From Evtepia sp. (GTDB lineage: Bacteria; Bacillota; Clostridia; Oscillospirales; Oscillospiraceae): a DNA stretch of 13,688 nt. Below are positions 6,600-13,379 of the stretch, one piece after another; the stretch's first letter is position 1; each line of letters opens with the position of its first letter. Location of the stretch: NCBI GenBank assembly GCA_020025735.1, contig JAHHRP010000039.1, positions 1-13,688 on the forward strand, read 5' to 3'. The notes under the pieces were generated by a model that made no database searches, was not told the origin of the DNA, and saw only the letters and a list, made by a program, of their open reading frames with translations. A program made the position numbers and the translations under genes.

Positions 6600-7328
6600 T
6601 TATTCTGCTGCTTTGAGCAGCTGTTTGGTGTAAGGGTGGGTGGGGTGATCGAAGAGACTATCTACGGTGTTTTCTTCCACGATGCGCCCTTTCTCCATGA
6701 CAATGACCCGGTCACAACACTGGTAAATGATATTCAGATCGTGGGAAATGAAGAGATAACTTAGCGCGTACTCCCGCCGCAGCTTCATCAGGAGATCTAA
6801 AATCTGATCCTGAATGGTTACGTCCAAAGCCGAGACAGCCTCATCCAGAATGACCAGCCGGGGCCGCACAATCATGGCAGCAGCAATCGATACCCGCTGC
6901 CGCTGACCCCCAGAGAGCTGAGAGGGTTTGCGGTCAAAAAAGTCCGGGCCAAGGCCCACCGCCTGGAGCATTTCTTCCGCCCGGCGTCTGCGTTCAGCCG
7001 CAGAATACTTGCCATAAATTCGTAACGGTTCCTCCACAATCCGCCGGATAGAAAAGGCAGGATTTAAAGAGGAGTAGGGGTCTTGAAAGACCATCTGGGG
7101 TCGGCGGGAGTGATGGACAATCTCTCCCTGATATTCCGTCATGCCCAGAATGGATTTGGCCAGGGTGGACTTGCCGCTGCCTGACTCTCCCACAAGGCCC
7201 AAGACTTCCCCTTGTGCAATGGTTACGTTGATCTTTTCCAAAACCTGAATGGTCTTTCCCCGGGAAAAAACACTGCCGCCTTGCCGATAAAAGCTATTGA
7301 GATTGCGAATCTCCAGGATGGGTTCCAT
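6600..7328 (-). CDS. ABC importer ATPase, peptide/nickel family (DppF/OppF/NikE type)
   Basis: The 242-residue cytoplasmic ATPase powers uptake together with the ATPase encoded just before it. It has Walker A GESGSGKST (47-55), Q-loop Q82 in MVFQDPYSSLNP, signature LSGGQ (138-142), Walker B VILDE (159-163) and H-loop H196, all intact. The residue after the catalytic Glu is Ala (DEAVSALD), where OppF/DppF proteins usually have Pro; NikE-like proteins often have Ala. The protein stops soon after HPTHPYTKQLL, so the C-terminal extension (oligo_HPY region) of most OppF/DppF proteins is missing, again as in NikE. The ATG at 7328 is chosen over a longer in-frame start (7412) because the latter reads back through the end of the preceding gene. 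Four bases separate it from that gene's stop codon, with GGGGGT as a likely ribosome binding site. Confidence 0.92.
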   Translation of the reverse strand: MEPILEIRNLNSFYRQGGSVFSRGKTIQVLEKINVTIAQGEVLGLVGESGSGKSTLAKSILGMTEYQGEIVHHSRRPQMVFQDPYSSLNPAFSIRRIVEEPLRIYGKYSAAERRRRAEEMLQAVGLGPDFFDRKPSQLSGGQRQRVSIAAAMIVRPRLVILDEAVSALDVTIQDQILDLLMKLRREYALSYLFISHDLNIIYQCCDRVIVMEKGRIVEENTVDSLFDHPTHPYTKQLLKAAE

Positions 7329-7332
7329 GGTA

Positions 7333-8121
7333 TTACCCCCGTTTCCGCCTGGTTGGAATGGCCGCAATAAGGCCCTTGGTATAGTCTGCCTGAGGATGAT
7401 AAAAAATTTCATCTGCCGGCCCCGCCTCCAGGAGTTCCCCTTTGCACATCACGGCCACTTGGGAGCAGAGTTTGCGGACAACATGCAGATTGTGAGAAAT
7501 GAAAAGAATCCCGGTCCCCTTCTCTCGGTTGACTTTTTTTAAAAGAGTCAGGATGCCCTCCTGGATGGTCACATCCAAGGCCGTGGTTGGCTCGTCGCAG
7601 ATGAGCAGCTTTGGCTCGGAAATGATGGCAGCAGCAATCATGGCCCGCTGGAGCATCCCGCCAGAGAGTTCATGAGGATACTTCCGATACACTGTCTCCG
7701 GGTCTGGCAGTTCAGCATCGGCCATGGCCTGAAGCGCCCGGTGCCGCCGCTCCTGAGCGTTAAGTTCAGTGTGAACCAGCAGGGCTTCTTCCACCTGAGG
7801 TCCCACCCGCATGACTGGGTCCATGGAGGTCATAGGCTCTTGAAAGACCACCGCGATCTCCTTGCCCCGCAAGGCTCGGATGGTTTCCCGCGAGGCTTGG
7901 AGCAGATCCGTACCCTCAAAAAAGATGTGGCCGGATAAAATGGTTTTGGCATTGCTGAGCAGACCGGCCAGCGCCATAGCAGTCACTGTCTTGCCGCTGC
8001 CAGACTCCCCCACAAGGCCAAGAATCTCCCCCTGATCCATGTGCAGCGAAAGTCCCTTTACGGCCTCTTTCCCCGCAGGAGCAGAGCGGAAGCGAATGTG
8101 GAGATCTTGAATGTCTAGCAT
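7333..8121 (-). CDS. ABC importer ATPase, peptide/nickel family (DppD/OppD/NikD type)
   Basis: This 262-residue protein is the first ATPase of the importer. Walker A is GESGSGKT (38-45), the Q-loop is Q94 in VVFQEPMTSMDP, the signature is LSGGM (152-156), Walker B is LLICDE (172-177) and the H-loop is H210 in LFISH. The insertion VMRVGPQVEEALLVHTEL and the VFQEPM motif are typical of OppD/DppD/NikD proteins. It is about 60-80 residues shorter than standard OppD/DppD because it ends at ADYTKGLIAAIPTRRKRG. This places it in the size range of NikD. The ATG at 8121 has a perfect AAAGGAGG ribosome binding site. It lies 13 bp after the permease stop. Confidence 0.93.
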   Translation of the reverse strand: MLDIQDLHIRFRSAPAGKEAVKGLSLHMDQGEILGLVGESGSGKTVTAMALAGLLSNAKTILSGHIFFEGTDLLQASRETIRALRGKEIAVVFQEPMTSMDPVMRVGPQVEEALLVHTELNAQERRHRALQAMADAELPDPETVYRKYPHELSGGMLQRAMIAAAIISEPKLLICDEPTTALDVTIQEGILTLLKKVNREKGTGILFISHNLHVVRKLCSQVAVMCKGELLEAGPADEIFYHPQADYTKGLIAAIPTRRKRG

Positions 8122-8134
8122 ATCGTGCCTCCTT

Positions 8135-8983
8135 TCAGCTTCGCTGGCGTTGTTGGAGCCCTTCCGTGAGCAGGCTCACCCCCAAAATCATCAGCACAAT
8201 GGCCAGGCCAACAAACAGAGCGTACCAGGGGGCACGGGCCAGAAAGGTCTGAGCCTCAGAGAGCATCCGGCCAAGAGAGGCATCAGGAGGCTGCACCCCC
8301 ACACCCAGATAGCTCATGCTGGCTTCTGCCAGCACTGCGTTATTAAAACCAATGGCAGCAATGGGCAAAAGCACCTGAATGGTATTGGGCAGGATGTGGC
8401 GGAAGATGATCCGCAAATGACTGGCTCCCATAAGTCGGGCTGAGGCAACATAGTTTAAGCTGCGTTCCTTAGCAACCTCTCCACGGACCACACGGGCAAA
8501 GGAAGGGATAAAGAGAATGCCCAAAATCAGAATAATAGGATATTTCCCCTGACCGACGATTGTAATCAGAACCAAGGCAAGAAGAATGCTGGGAAAGGCA
8601 GTGATTGCATCACACACCCGCATAAGCACCAGATCGGCCACGCCGCCAAAGTAACCGGTCAGACAGCCGATGACAGTGCCTATGATCCCACCAATAAGAA
8701 CCACGCACAGGGCAATGAAGAAAGTGCTTCCTGCACCCTCCATGATCCGGGAAAGGAGATCCCGACCGAAGTTGTCTGTGCCCAGAGGATGGGACAGACT
8801 AGGAGGCAGAAACTTATTCATACCGGACATGTTGGTGCTGTCATAAGGGGTCCAGACATAGCCTGTGAGAATAAGCAAAGCCATGAATCCACAGAGAATA
8901 CCACCAGCCAGAAGGAAATGGTTCCGAGGCTGGCCAACACCATGAGCCGGGGGGCGTTTGTTCTGTTTTTTTGCCAGAAGCAC
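8135..8983 (-). CDS. ABC importer permease, DppC/OppC/NikC type
   Basis: The 282-residue inner-membrane permease forms the channel with the neighbouring DppB-type protein. There is one N-terminal membrane segment (about 24-44), then the DNFGRDLLSR motif typical of DppC/NikC proteins. Five further hydrophobic segments follow, and a cytoplasmic EAA-type loop (ASARLMGASHLRIIFRHILP) docks on the ATPases. The start is taken as GTG at 8983 because GGGGAGGG lies 8 bases upstream and the family alignment begins there. An open frame continues upstream to 9271, but it overlaps the DppB gene on the same strand and reads as non-membrane sequence. The gap from the preceding stop codon is 31 bp. Confidence 0.92.
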   Translation of the reverse strand: MLLAKKQNKRPPAHGVGQPRNHFLLAGGILCGFMALLILTGYVWTPYDSTNMSGMNKFLPPSLSHPLGTDNFGRDLLSRIMEGAGSTFFIALCVVLIGGIIGTVIGCLTGYFGGVADLVLMRVCDAITAFPSILLALVLITIVGQGKYPIILILGILFIPSFARVVRGEVAKERSLNYVASARLMGASHLRIIFRHILPNTIQVLLPIAAIGFNNAVLAEASMSYLGVGVQPPDASLGRMLSEAQTFLARAPWYALFVGLAIVLMILGVSLLTEGLQQRQRS

Positions 8984-9014
8984 GTTTGTTCCCTCCCCTC
9001 TGCGTGAAAAAGAA

Positions 9015-9956
9015 TTAACGGATGCGGATGCGGGGGTCCATGTACTGATAGAGAATATCAGCAATGAAGTTGACCACCACAACCCAAGTAGCAAGCAGAA
9101 TGACCACTGCCTGCGCGGTCGGAAAATCTCGGCTGCCAATTGAGGAGAGCAGAAGGCGGCCAATTCCAGGCACGGTAAAGACTTGCTCCACCACGATACT
9201 TCCAGCCACCAGTTCTGCCGCGGTGACAGACAGAAACGCGATGACAGGAATGATGGCGTTTCGCAGGGCATGGACTTTTAAGGCGTCGGCGCGGGTGCGG
9301 CCTCGGCTGAAGGCGGTGCGGATATAGTCCTTGTTCATCTCATCCAGGATGGAGGAACGGAGCATCTTTACGGTCATGGCAATCCGTGACAGGGCCACGG
9401 ACAGCGCCGGGAAGAGCATATAGAGAAAAAACCGACCAGGGTTTTCCTGGAAAGAGACAAAGTTCCCTGGTACGAACACCCGCAGGGTGATGCCAAAGAG
9501 AAAGCACAGTAAAATCCCTACAAAAACCGGGGGGATGGACATACAGATTTGATTGACCACCGTAATGACCCGATCCAGAAGCCCTCCCTCTCGCCGAGCA
9601 GTGGCAATGCCCAAAGGAAAGGCAGCGACCACAGTGATGGCAAACGCCATGAGGACTAAGGTCCCAGTGGCGGGTAATTTTTCCAGGACCATGTCTTTTA
9701 CAGGCATATCGTAGCTATAAGACTGGCCCCAATCGCCTTGGAGGAAGTTCAGTGCCCACCGACCATAACGGATCAGAACAGGATCGTCCAGTCCCAGTTC
9801 AGCTTCCAGCGCGGCAACCTTTTCTGGAGTGGCATTGGTGCCCAGCATATTGGTGGCAGGAGAGCCAGGGATGACCTGAAACGCCAGGAAGGCGAGAAGA
9901 GAGACCATGAACAATGTAATAATGAGAGTGAAAATCTTGCGAATGATAGAATGCAT
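9015..9956 (-). CDS. ABC importer permease, DppB/OppB/NikB type
   Basis: The 313-residue protein has a first membrane segment at about 7-28. The family motif FQVIPGSPA is followed by GLDDPVLIRYGRWALNFLQGDWG. A run of five more membrane segments contains the EAA loop (DYIRTAFSRGRTRADALKVH) and a conserved final stretch (VVEQVFTVPGIGRLLLSSI). Length equals that of typical DppB/NikB (about 310-340). The ATG at 9956 has AAAGGAGGG at 7 bases. It pairs with the DppC-type permease 31 bp downstream; the binding-protein gene ends 50 bp upstream. Confidence 0.94.
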   Translation of the reverse strand: MHSIIRKIFTLIITLFMVSLLAFLAFQVIPGSPATNMLGTNATPEKVAALEAELGLDDPVLIRYGRWALNFLQGDWGQSYSYDMPVKDMVLEKLPATGTLVLMAFAITVVAAFPLGIATARREGGLLDRVITVVNQICMSIPPVFVGILLCFLFGITLRVFVPGNFVSFQENPGRFFLYMLFPALSVALSRIAMTVKMLRSSILDEMNKDYIRTAFSRGRTRADALKVHALRNAIIPVIAFLSVTAAELVAGSIVVEQVFTVPGIGRLLLSSIGSRDFPTAQAVVILLATWVVVVNFIADILYQYMDPRIRIR

Positions 9957-10006
9957 CTTCTCGCCCTCCTTTCTCGTTCCGTCAGCGGTCCATGGGCCGC
10001 TTGTGT

Positions 10007-11563
10007 TTATTTTACATAGTGAATGGTAGACAGATCCAGAACATACAGAGGATAGAACTGATAGCCGTCCAGATTGGATTTGAGAACCACGAAGTCTGCC
10101 AGGTCCTGAATGTAGACGTTGGCGGCGGTGTCGGAGAGCATCTTGGCTGCCTGCTTGTACAGCTCGGTCTGCTTGGTGTCATCGGTGGTGACGGCGGCTT
10201 CCTTCATGATCTTGTCATAGGCAGCGTTGTCATAGTTTATCATGTTGTTCTCGTCGTCGCTGGTCCAGCGGTTGAGCAGAGCGCCGGCGCTGAGGTTAGA
10301 GGCATCAAAGCCCACGACAGTGCCTTCAAAATCACGGCCAGCATAGACCCGGGAAAGCCATGTTTCCCACTCCACAGGCTCCAAGGTGGCGGTAATGCCA
10401 ACCTGGGCCAGCTGCTCTACCAGCACTTCTGCCACATTCATGTGGGGGGTGTAGTTGGACGGGACCGTGATGGTCATAGAGAAGCCGTCCTCATATCCAG
10501 CCTCTTTCAGAAGCTGCTTGGCCTTCTCTGTGTCATGGGGATAGGCGTCAGACAGCGATTCTTCAAAATACTTGGTGAAGGCTGGGTAGATGGAGGTGCC
10601 AATCTGCGTGCCGTGGCCCTCGCCGGTGAGATTCAGGATATCCTTTACATTCACCGCATAGCACATGGCCTGCCGGACCTTCTCGTTGTCGAAAGGCTCC
10701 TTGTCGTTGTTCAGATACAAGGCCTGAACCAGATTCATCGTGCCTTCCAGGGTTTTGTAGGCGTCGGCGCTAAGGGTAGCAACCTGGTCTACGGTCAGGT
10801 GGATGGCCATGTCCACGGACTCTGCACTCAGAGCGGACATGAGGGCGTTGGCATCTTCAAAGATCTTCAGAGTGACACGATCCAGATAGGCTGCCTGGCC
10901 CCAATAGCCGTCAAACTTCTCCATCACCAAGTTCTCCTGCACCGAGCGGGAAACGAACCGGAAGGGGCCTGTGCCCACAGGAGAGGTGCTCTGTTCGGTG
11001 TAGTCGGCGGGGACGATGAAGACCATACCTACATAGCTCAGGAAGTCAGGATTTGGCTCAGACAACGTAATGGTAATGGTCTCTCCCTTCGCAGAGATGT
11101 CTTTCATAGAAGAAAGCGCCGCGGCCAGGGCAGTGTCTACCGTGGTCTCGGCGCAGGTTTTGAAGGAATAGATGACATCTTCGCTCGTGACGGTGTCTCC
11201 GTTGTGGAATTTCACGTCCTTACGCAGAGGGAATGTGTAGGTCAAGCCGTCCTCCGACACGGAACTGTCCGATGCCACAGCGGGCACATACGCACCCGTG
11301 GCAGTGGCCTTGACCAGGCCCTCATAGATGTTAAATAAGACCTCTCTGGTTCCTGCTGCCGTCAACTGATACGGGTCAAGACTGTCTCCCAGGTCTTGCG
11401 AGATGCCGACCACCAGTTCACCGCCGGTGACCGCCTCTCTGGAAGAGCTCGTTGTGTCGCTGCCGACCCCGCCAGCTTCCTGGGGCTTCGTGTCTCCGCA
11501 GCCGCAGAGTACAGTGGCCAGAAGCAGGGCTGACAGGAAAAGTGCGAAAATGCGTTTTTTCAT
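10007..11563 (-). CDS. Extracytoplasmic solute-binding lipoprotein, SBP_bac_5 family
   Basis: The 518-residue protein captures the substrate outside the cell and delivers it to the two permeases. A lipoprotein signal (MKKRIFALFLSALLL...) ends in lipobox LCGC, with Cys22 lipidated. A short Gly/Ser/Thr linker precedes the family-5 binding fold. Visible family landmarks are GDSLDPYQLTAAG, YEGLVKATATGAYVPAVAS, SEDGLTYTFPLRKDVKFHNGD, VTSEDVIYSFK, VGTGPFRF, FDGYWG, VRQAMCYAVN and KQLLKEAGYEDG. These fit dipeptide, oligopeptide and nickel-binding members alike, so substrate cannot be assigned from sequence reading. The ATG at 11563 is chosen for the signal peptide and the AAGGAG site before it; the frame extends upstream to 11848 through the promoter and a hairpin. 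As first gene of the operon it probably gives the most abundant product. Confidence 0.93.
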   Translation of the reverse strand: MKKRIFALFLSALLLATVLCGCGDTKPQEAGGVGSDTTSSSREAVTGGELVVGISQDLGDSLDPYQLTAAGTREVLFNIYEGLVKATATGAYVPAVASDSSVSEDGLTYTFPLRKDVKFHNGDTVTSEDVIYSFKTCAETTVDTALAAALSSMKDISAKGETITITLSEPNPDFLSYVGMVFIVPADYTEQSTSPVGTGPFRFVSRSVQENLVMEKFDGYWGQAAYLDRVTLKIFEDANALMSALSAESVDMAIHLTVDQVATLSADAYKTLEGTMNLVQALYLNNDKEPFDNEKVRQAMCYAVNVKDILNLTGEGHGTQIGTSIYPAFTKYFEESLSDAYPHDTEKAKQLLKEAGYEDGFSMTITVPSNYTPHMNVAEVLVEQLAQVGITATLEPVEWETWLSRVYAGRDFEGTVVGFDASNLSAGALLNRWTSDDENNMINYDNAAYDKIMKEAAVTTDDTKQTELYKQAAKMLSDTAANVYIQDLADFVVLKSNLDGYQFYPLYVLDLSTIHYVK

Positions 11564-11576
11564 GAACTTCTCCTTC

Positions 11577-11598
11577 CGCCGCAGGATTGGCTGCGGCG
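11577..11598 (-). promoter_or_regulatory. Perfect hairpin directly upstream of the importer's first ribosome binding site
   Basis: CGCCGCAG and CTGCGGCG are perfectly complementary over 8 bp with a 6-base loop. The stem ends within a few bases of the AAGGAG of the binding-protein gene. In the mRNA it would sit at the 5' side of the ribosome binding site and could stabilise the message or tune initiation. No T tract follows, so it is not an intrinsic terminator. Confidence 0.7.
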
Positions 11599-11626
11599 TT
11601 ACAACAAAATAGCATCTCCCATTATT

Positions 11627-11695
11627 AAATTGTCGGTTGCAGTGTACCACCCTTTTGAGAAAATTACAAGGGGAACTTTCTTTCTCCGACAATTT
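11627..11695. promoter_or_regulatory. Pair of inverted 10-bp sites bracketing the importer promoter
   Basis: AAATTGTCGG at 11627-11636 recurs as its exact reverse complement CCGACAATTT at 11686-11695. One copy covers the predicted start site and the other lies just upstream of the -35; centres are 59 bp apart. The layout suggests two operator half-sites or two binding sites of one regulator. No regulator gene adjoins the operon, so this is inference from sequence symmetry and position. Confidence 0.5.
11641..11669 (-). promoter_or_regulatory. Putative promoter of the ABC importer operon
   Basis: On the minus strand TTGTAA (-35, four of six) is followed after exactly 17 bp by TACACT (-10, four of six). 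Transcription would start near 11634, giving a leader of about 70 nt. The match is modest, as expected for a promoter under activator or repressor control. Confidence 0.5.
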
Positions 11696-11802
11696 TTTCC
11701 CTTGACTTGCGCGGGAAAAAGAGGGGACTTGAGAAGTCTTTTGCGAAAAAATCTGGCAGGCAGCGATTCGGCACAAAAACAAAGGTATCCCTATATCCCC
11801 CC

Positions 11803-11869
11803 GGATATAACGGCCCGCTTGCCCCCGGTGACAAAAATCCGTGTACACCTCCAGGGCTGGATATAACGG
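11803..11869. repeat. Short direct repeat GGATATAACGG
   Basis: The 11-mer occurs at 11803-11813 and 11859-11869, 56 bp apart in direct orientation, near the beginning of the gene remnant. It could be a protein-binding or recombination-associated site or chance. Confidence 0.35.
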
Positions 11870-12191
11870 GCATAACAGAATCGGATTTCAAAATTATCCC
11901 TGTATCCAAAGAGATTGAGCAGAAAATGAGAGACCTTGCCTTTCGTGAACGCCGAGATGGCTATGGCATGACTAGCTCGAATGAGTTGGGTGAGACGATC
12001 CAATCCTACTATCCTCAGATTCCCCCAAAAGATCGGATGCACGCAGCACGCACACGACAAAGATTCACCATGAGGAGGCTTGCCGCCTTGTGGACTTTGT
12101 GCAATCAAGGATTCCCGGCTGGCAGGTCGGGGTACCATTTGACACCAGCATTTTGAAGGACGACAAACAAGGGATTGACACGCACGCATAA
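11848..12191 (+). pseudogene. Frameshifted remnant of an unidentified gene
   Basis: One reading frame gives coherent protein up to about 12050: SDFKIIPVSKEIEQKMRDLA, then ERRDGYGMTSSNELGETIQ and YYPQIPPKDRMHAA. The coherent sequence then continues in another frame (HHEEACRLVDFVQSRIPGWQ, ending SILKDDKQGIDTHA and TAA at 12189-12191). Dropping two bases in the GC/CA-rich stretch at 12046-12056 joins both parts. The first frame is open back to 11707 but the part before about 11848 is less protein-like, and no start with a ribosome binding site is evident. I do not recognise the family, and no transposase or integrase motif is visible. It is most likely a decayed gene, or an intact one spoiled by a sequencing error. 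Confidence 0.5.
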
Positions 12192-12467
12192 ACGAAAGCC
12201 CCCAACGGACGGAAGGATGTGATCTGCCCCAGATTATACGGACAGCACAAAAAGCCCCCTGGTAGGGTAATACGAAGTTTTAGACGGGGTGTGCTACTCC
12301 CAGTTTATCCTGAATGTACATTAAAAGCTTTGGTCACTGTGGAGTTACAGCTCTGCGGTGACCTTTGCTTTGGTTTTGGGATAAGAAATATCCATAACCT
12401 TTTTTGAGTGGGACGTTCTGACTAAAATGCTGGTGTTTAGTACGTTTTTATACTTGTGCAGATGCGT
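12192..12467. other. Non-coding stretch between gene remnant and sortase gene
   Basis: No reading frame here looks like a protein. The only clear structure is the hairpin at 12332-12363. A weak inverted repeat (ACTAAA/TTTAGT, about 12423-12442) lies downstream of the sortase stop and might act as its terminator, but it lacks a strong stem. Confidence 0.5.
12332..12363 (+). terminator. Terminator-like hairpin downstream of the gene remnant
   Basis: GGTCACTGTGGAG pairs along its full 13 bp with CTCTGCGGTGACC when G-U pairs are allowed, with the loop TTACAG. It is followed by the T-rich TTTGCTTTGGTTTTG. It fits a terminator for transcription from the left and, read on the other strand, could also stop sortase transcription (preceded by AAAGC on the plus strand). 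Confidence 0.6.
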
Positions 12468-13316
12468 TTAAGAAGGGGGTGGTTGTACAATGTCTGGTAA
12501 TGAATTTTGGCATTTTCGCGCGACAACCACAAATCTTCCGTTTTTGGTATGATACGCGCATGTGGAGAGGGATAGGAGCTGATCTCCATACTGTGCTGAC
12601 ACACCGGTATGATAAAGGGACTTTTCCTGATAGCTGTGAATTGCTTGGTAGAATGCGTCCTCGTTGACTGCATCAATGAAATTGTAATACTTGAAGCAAG
12701 TGTCATTTTCGTTATAAACATGGTCAAAAAAAGCGGCAAAAACCTCATACTCTCGCTGTTCGTATAAAGTGTCAAATTGGATAAGTGGGTGTTCTTTCCA
12801 ATAGGTTTCATCCTGGTAATTCAAGATTGAGCCAAACATCGTCTTATTTTTCATGTTGTGTCCATATAAAATAAGATGATCACTTTCGGCGGAACAGCGA
12901 TGATCCATAAAAATCGTGCCAGCAATGCTGTATTCGCCATCAAAATTCAATCGCAGATATTTTTTTGGATCATTGGGCGTGTGCATGACCGGATAATCTA
13001 CAATGGTATTGTCAATTCTAATCCATCCATAGAATTCTGGGTTCTGCTGTGCGAACGCTTTATACTGTGATAATATCGCAGGATTTGCTGAAGGGATATC
13101 TGTAGATTTTGTGATCGTAGGGGAATGTGGCTGCATTTCTTCTGCCACTGTGGCATCTACTTTGTCTGCCATATTTTTGAATTTTTCTTGTTCCATATTC
13201 AGGCTGCTGACCTCATAAAATGCTCGTAAAGAAAAAACAGCAGATAGGATCAACAGTAGGGATGGTAATAAGATAAACCAAAACTTCTTTTTTGACGCCT
13301 GTTTCAAATAAAACAT
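12468..13316 (-). CDS. srtB: Class B sortase
   Basis: The 282-residue membrane-anchored transpeptidase should cleave a sorting signal between Thr and Gly and join the protein to cell-wall peptide or pilin. It has an N-terminal basic stretch and one membrane segment (about 12-30). A coil-like stalk follows, then the sortase fold with FYGWIRIDNTIVDYPVM, catalytic H153 in LYGHNMKNKTMFG, nucleophile C253 in SLSTC and R261 in GRFVVVARK. GWI..D.T.IDYPV and the long insert between His and Cys mark class B. The C-terminus ends in a short Pro-rich tail. The ATG at 13316 is chosen because AAAGGA lies 8 bases upstream; an ATG at 13325 overlaps that site. It lies 63 bp downstream of a gene encoding a TPKTG-bearing surface protein, its likely substrate. 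The symbol is by class only. Confidence 0.93.
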   Translation of the reverse strand: MFYLKQASKKKFWFILLPSLLLILSAVFSLRAFYEVSSLNMEQEKFKNMADKVDATVAEEMQPHSPTITKSTDIPSANPAILSQYKAFAQQNPEFYGWIRIDNTIVDYPVMHTPNDPKKYLRLNFDGEYSIAGTIFMDHRCSAESDHLILYGHNMKNKTMFGSILNYQDETYWKEHPLIQFDTLYEQREYEVFAAFFDHVYNENDTCFKYYNFIDAVNEDAFYQAIHSYQEKSLYHTGVSAQYGDQLLSLSTCAYHTKNGRFVVVARKCQNSLPDIVQPPPS

Positions 13317-13379
13317 ACAATGCATCCTTTGAATTATACCTGTCGCTGCCTTTTGCTTTGCTTGCAATGAATTTAATTT

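Noticed and set aside
8135..9271. Longer DppC-type permease of 378 residues
   Set aside because: The extension overlaps the end of the DppB gene by over 250 bases and does not resemble a permease; GTG 8983 has a strong ribosome binding site.
9985..10000. GCGG/CCGC palindrome around CCATGG between binding-protein and permease genes as an attenuator
   Set aside because: On the transcribed strand the stem has a C/A mismatch, is short and lacks a T tract; too weak to call.
9992..11338. A 448-codon open frame on the plus strand opposite the binding-protein gene
   Set aside because: It is exactly antisense to a well-supported family-5 binding protein, has no ribosome binding site and reads as low-complexity Val/Gly/His-rich sequence; it is a codon-bias shadow.
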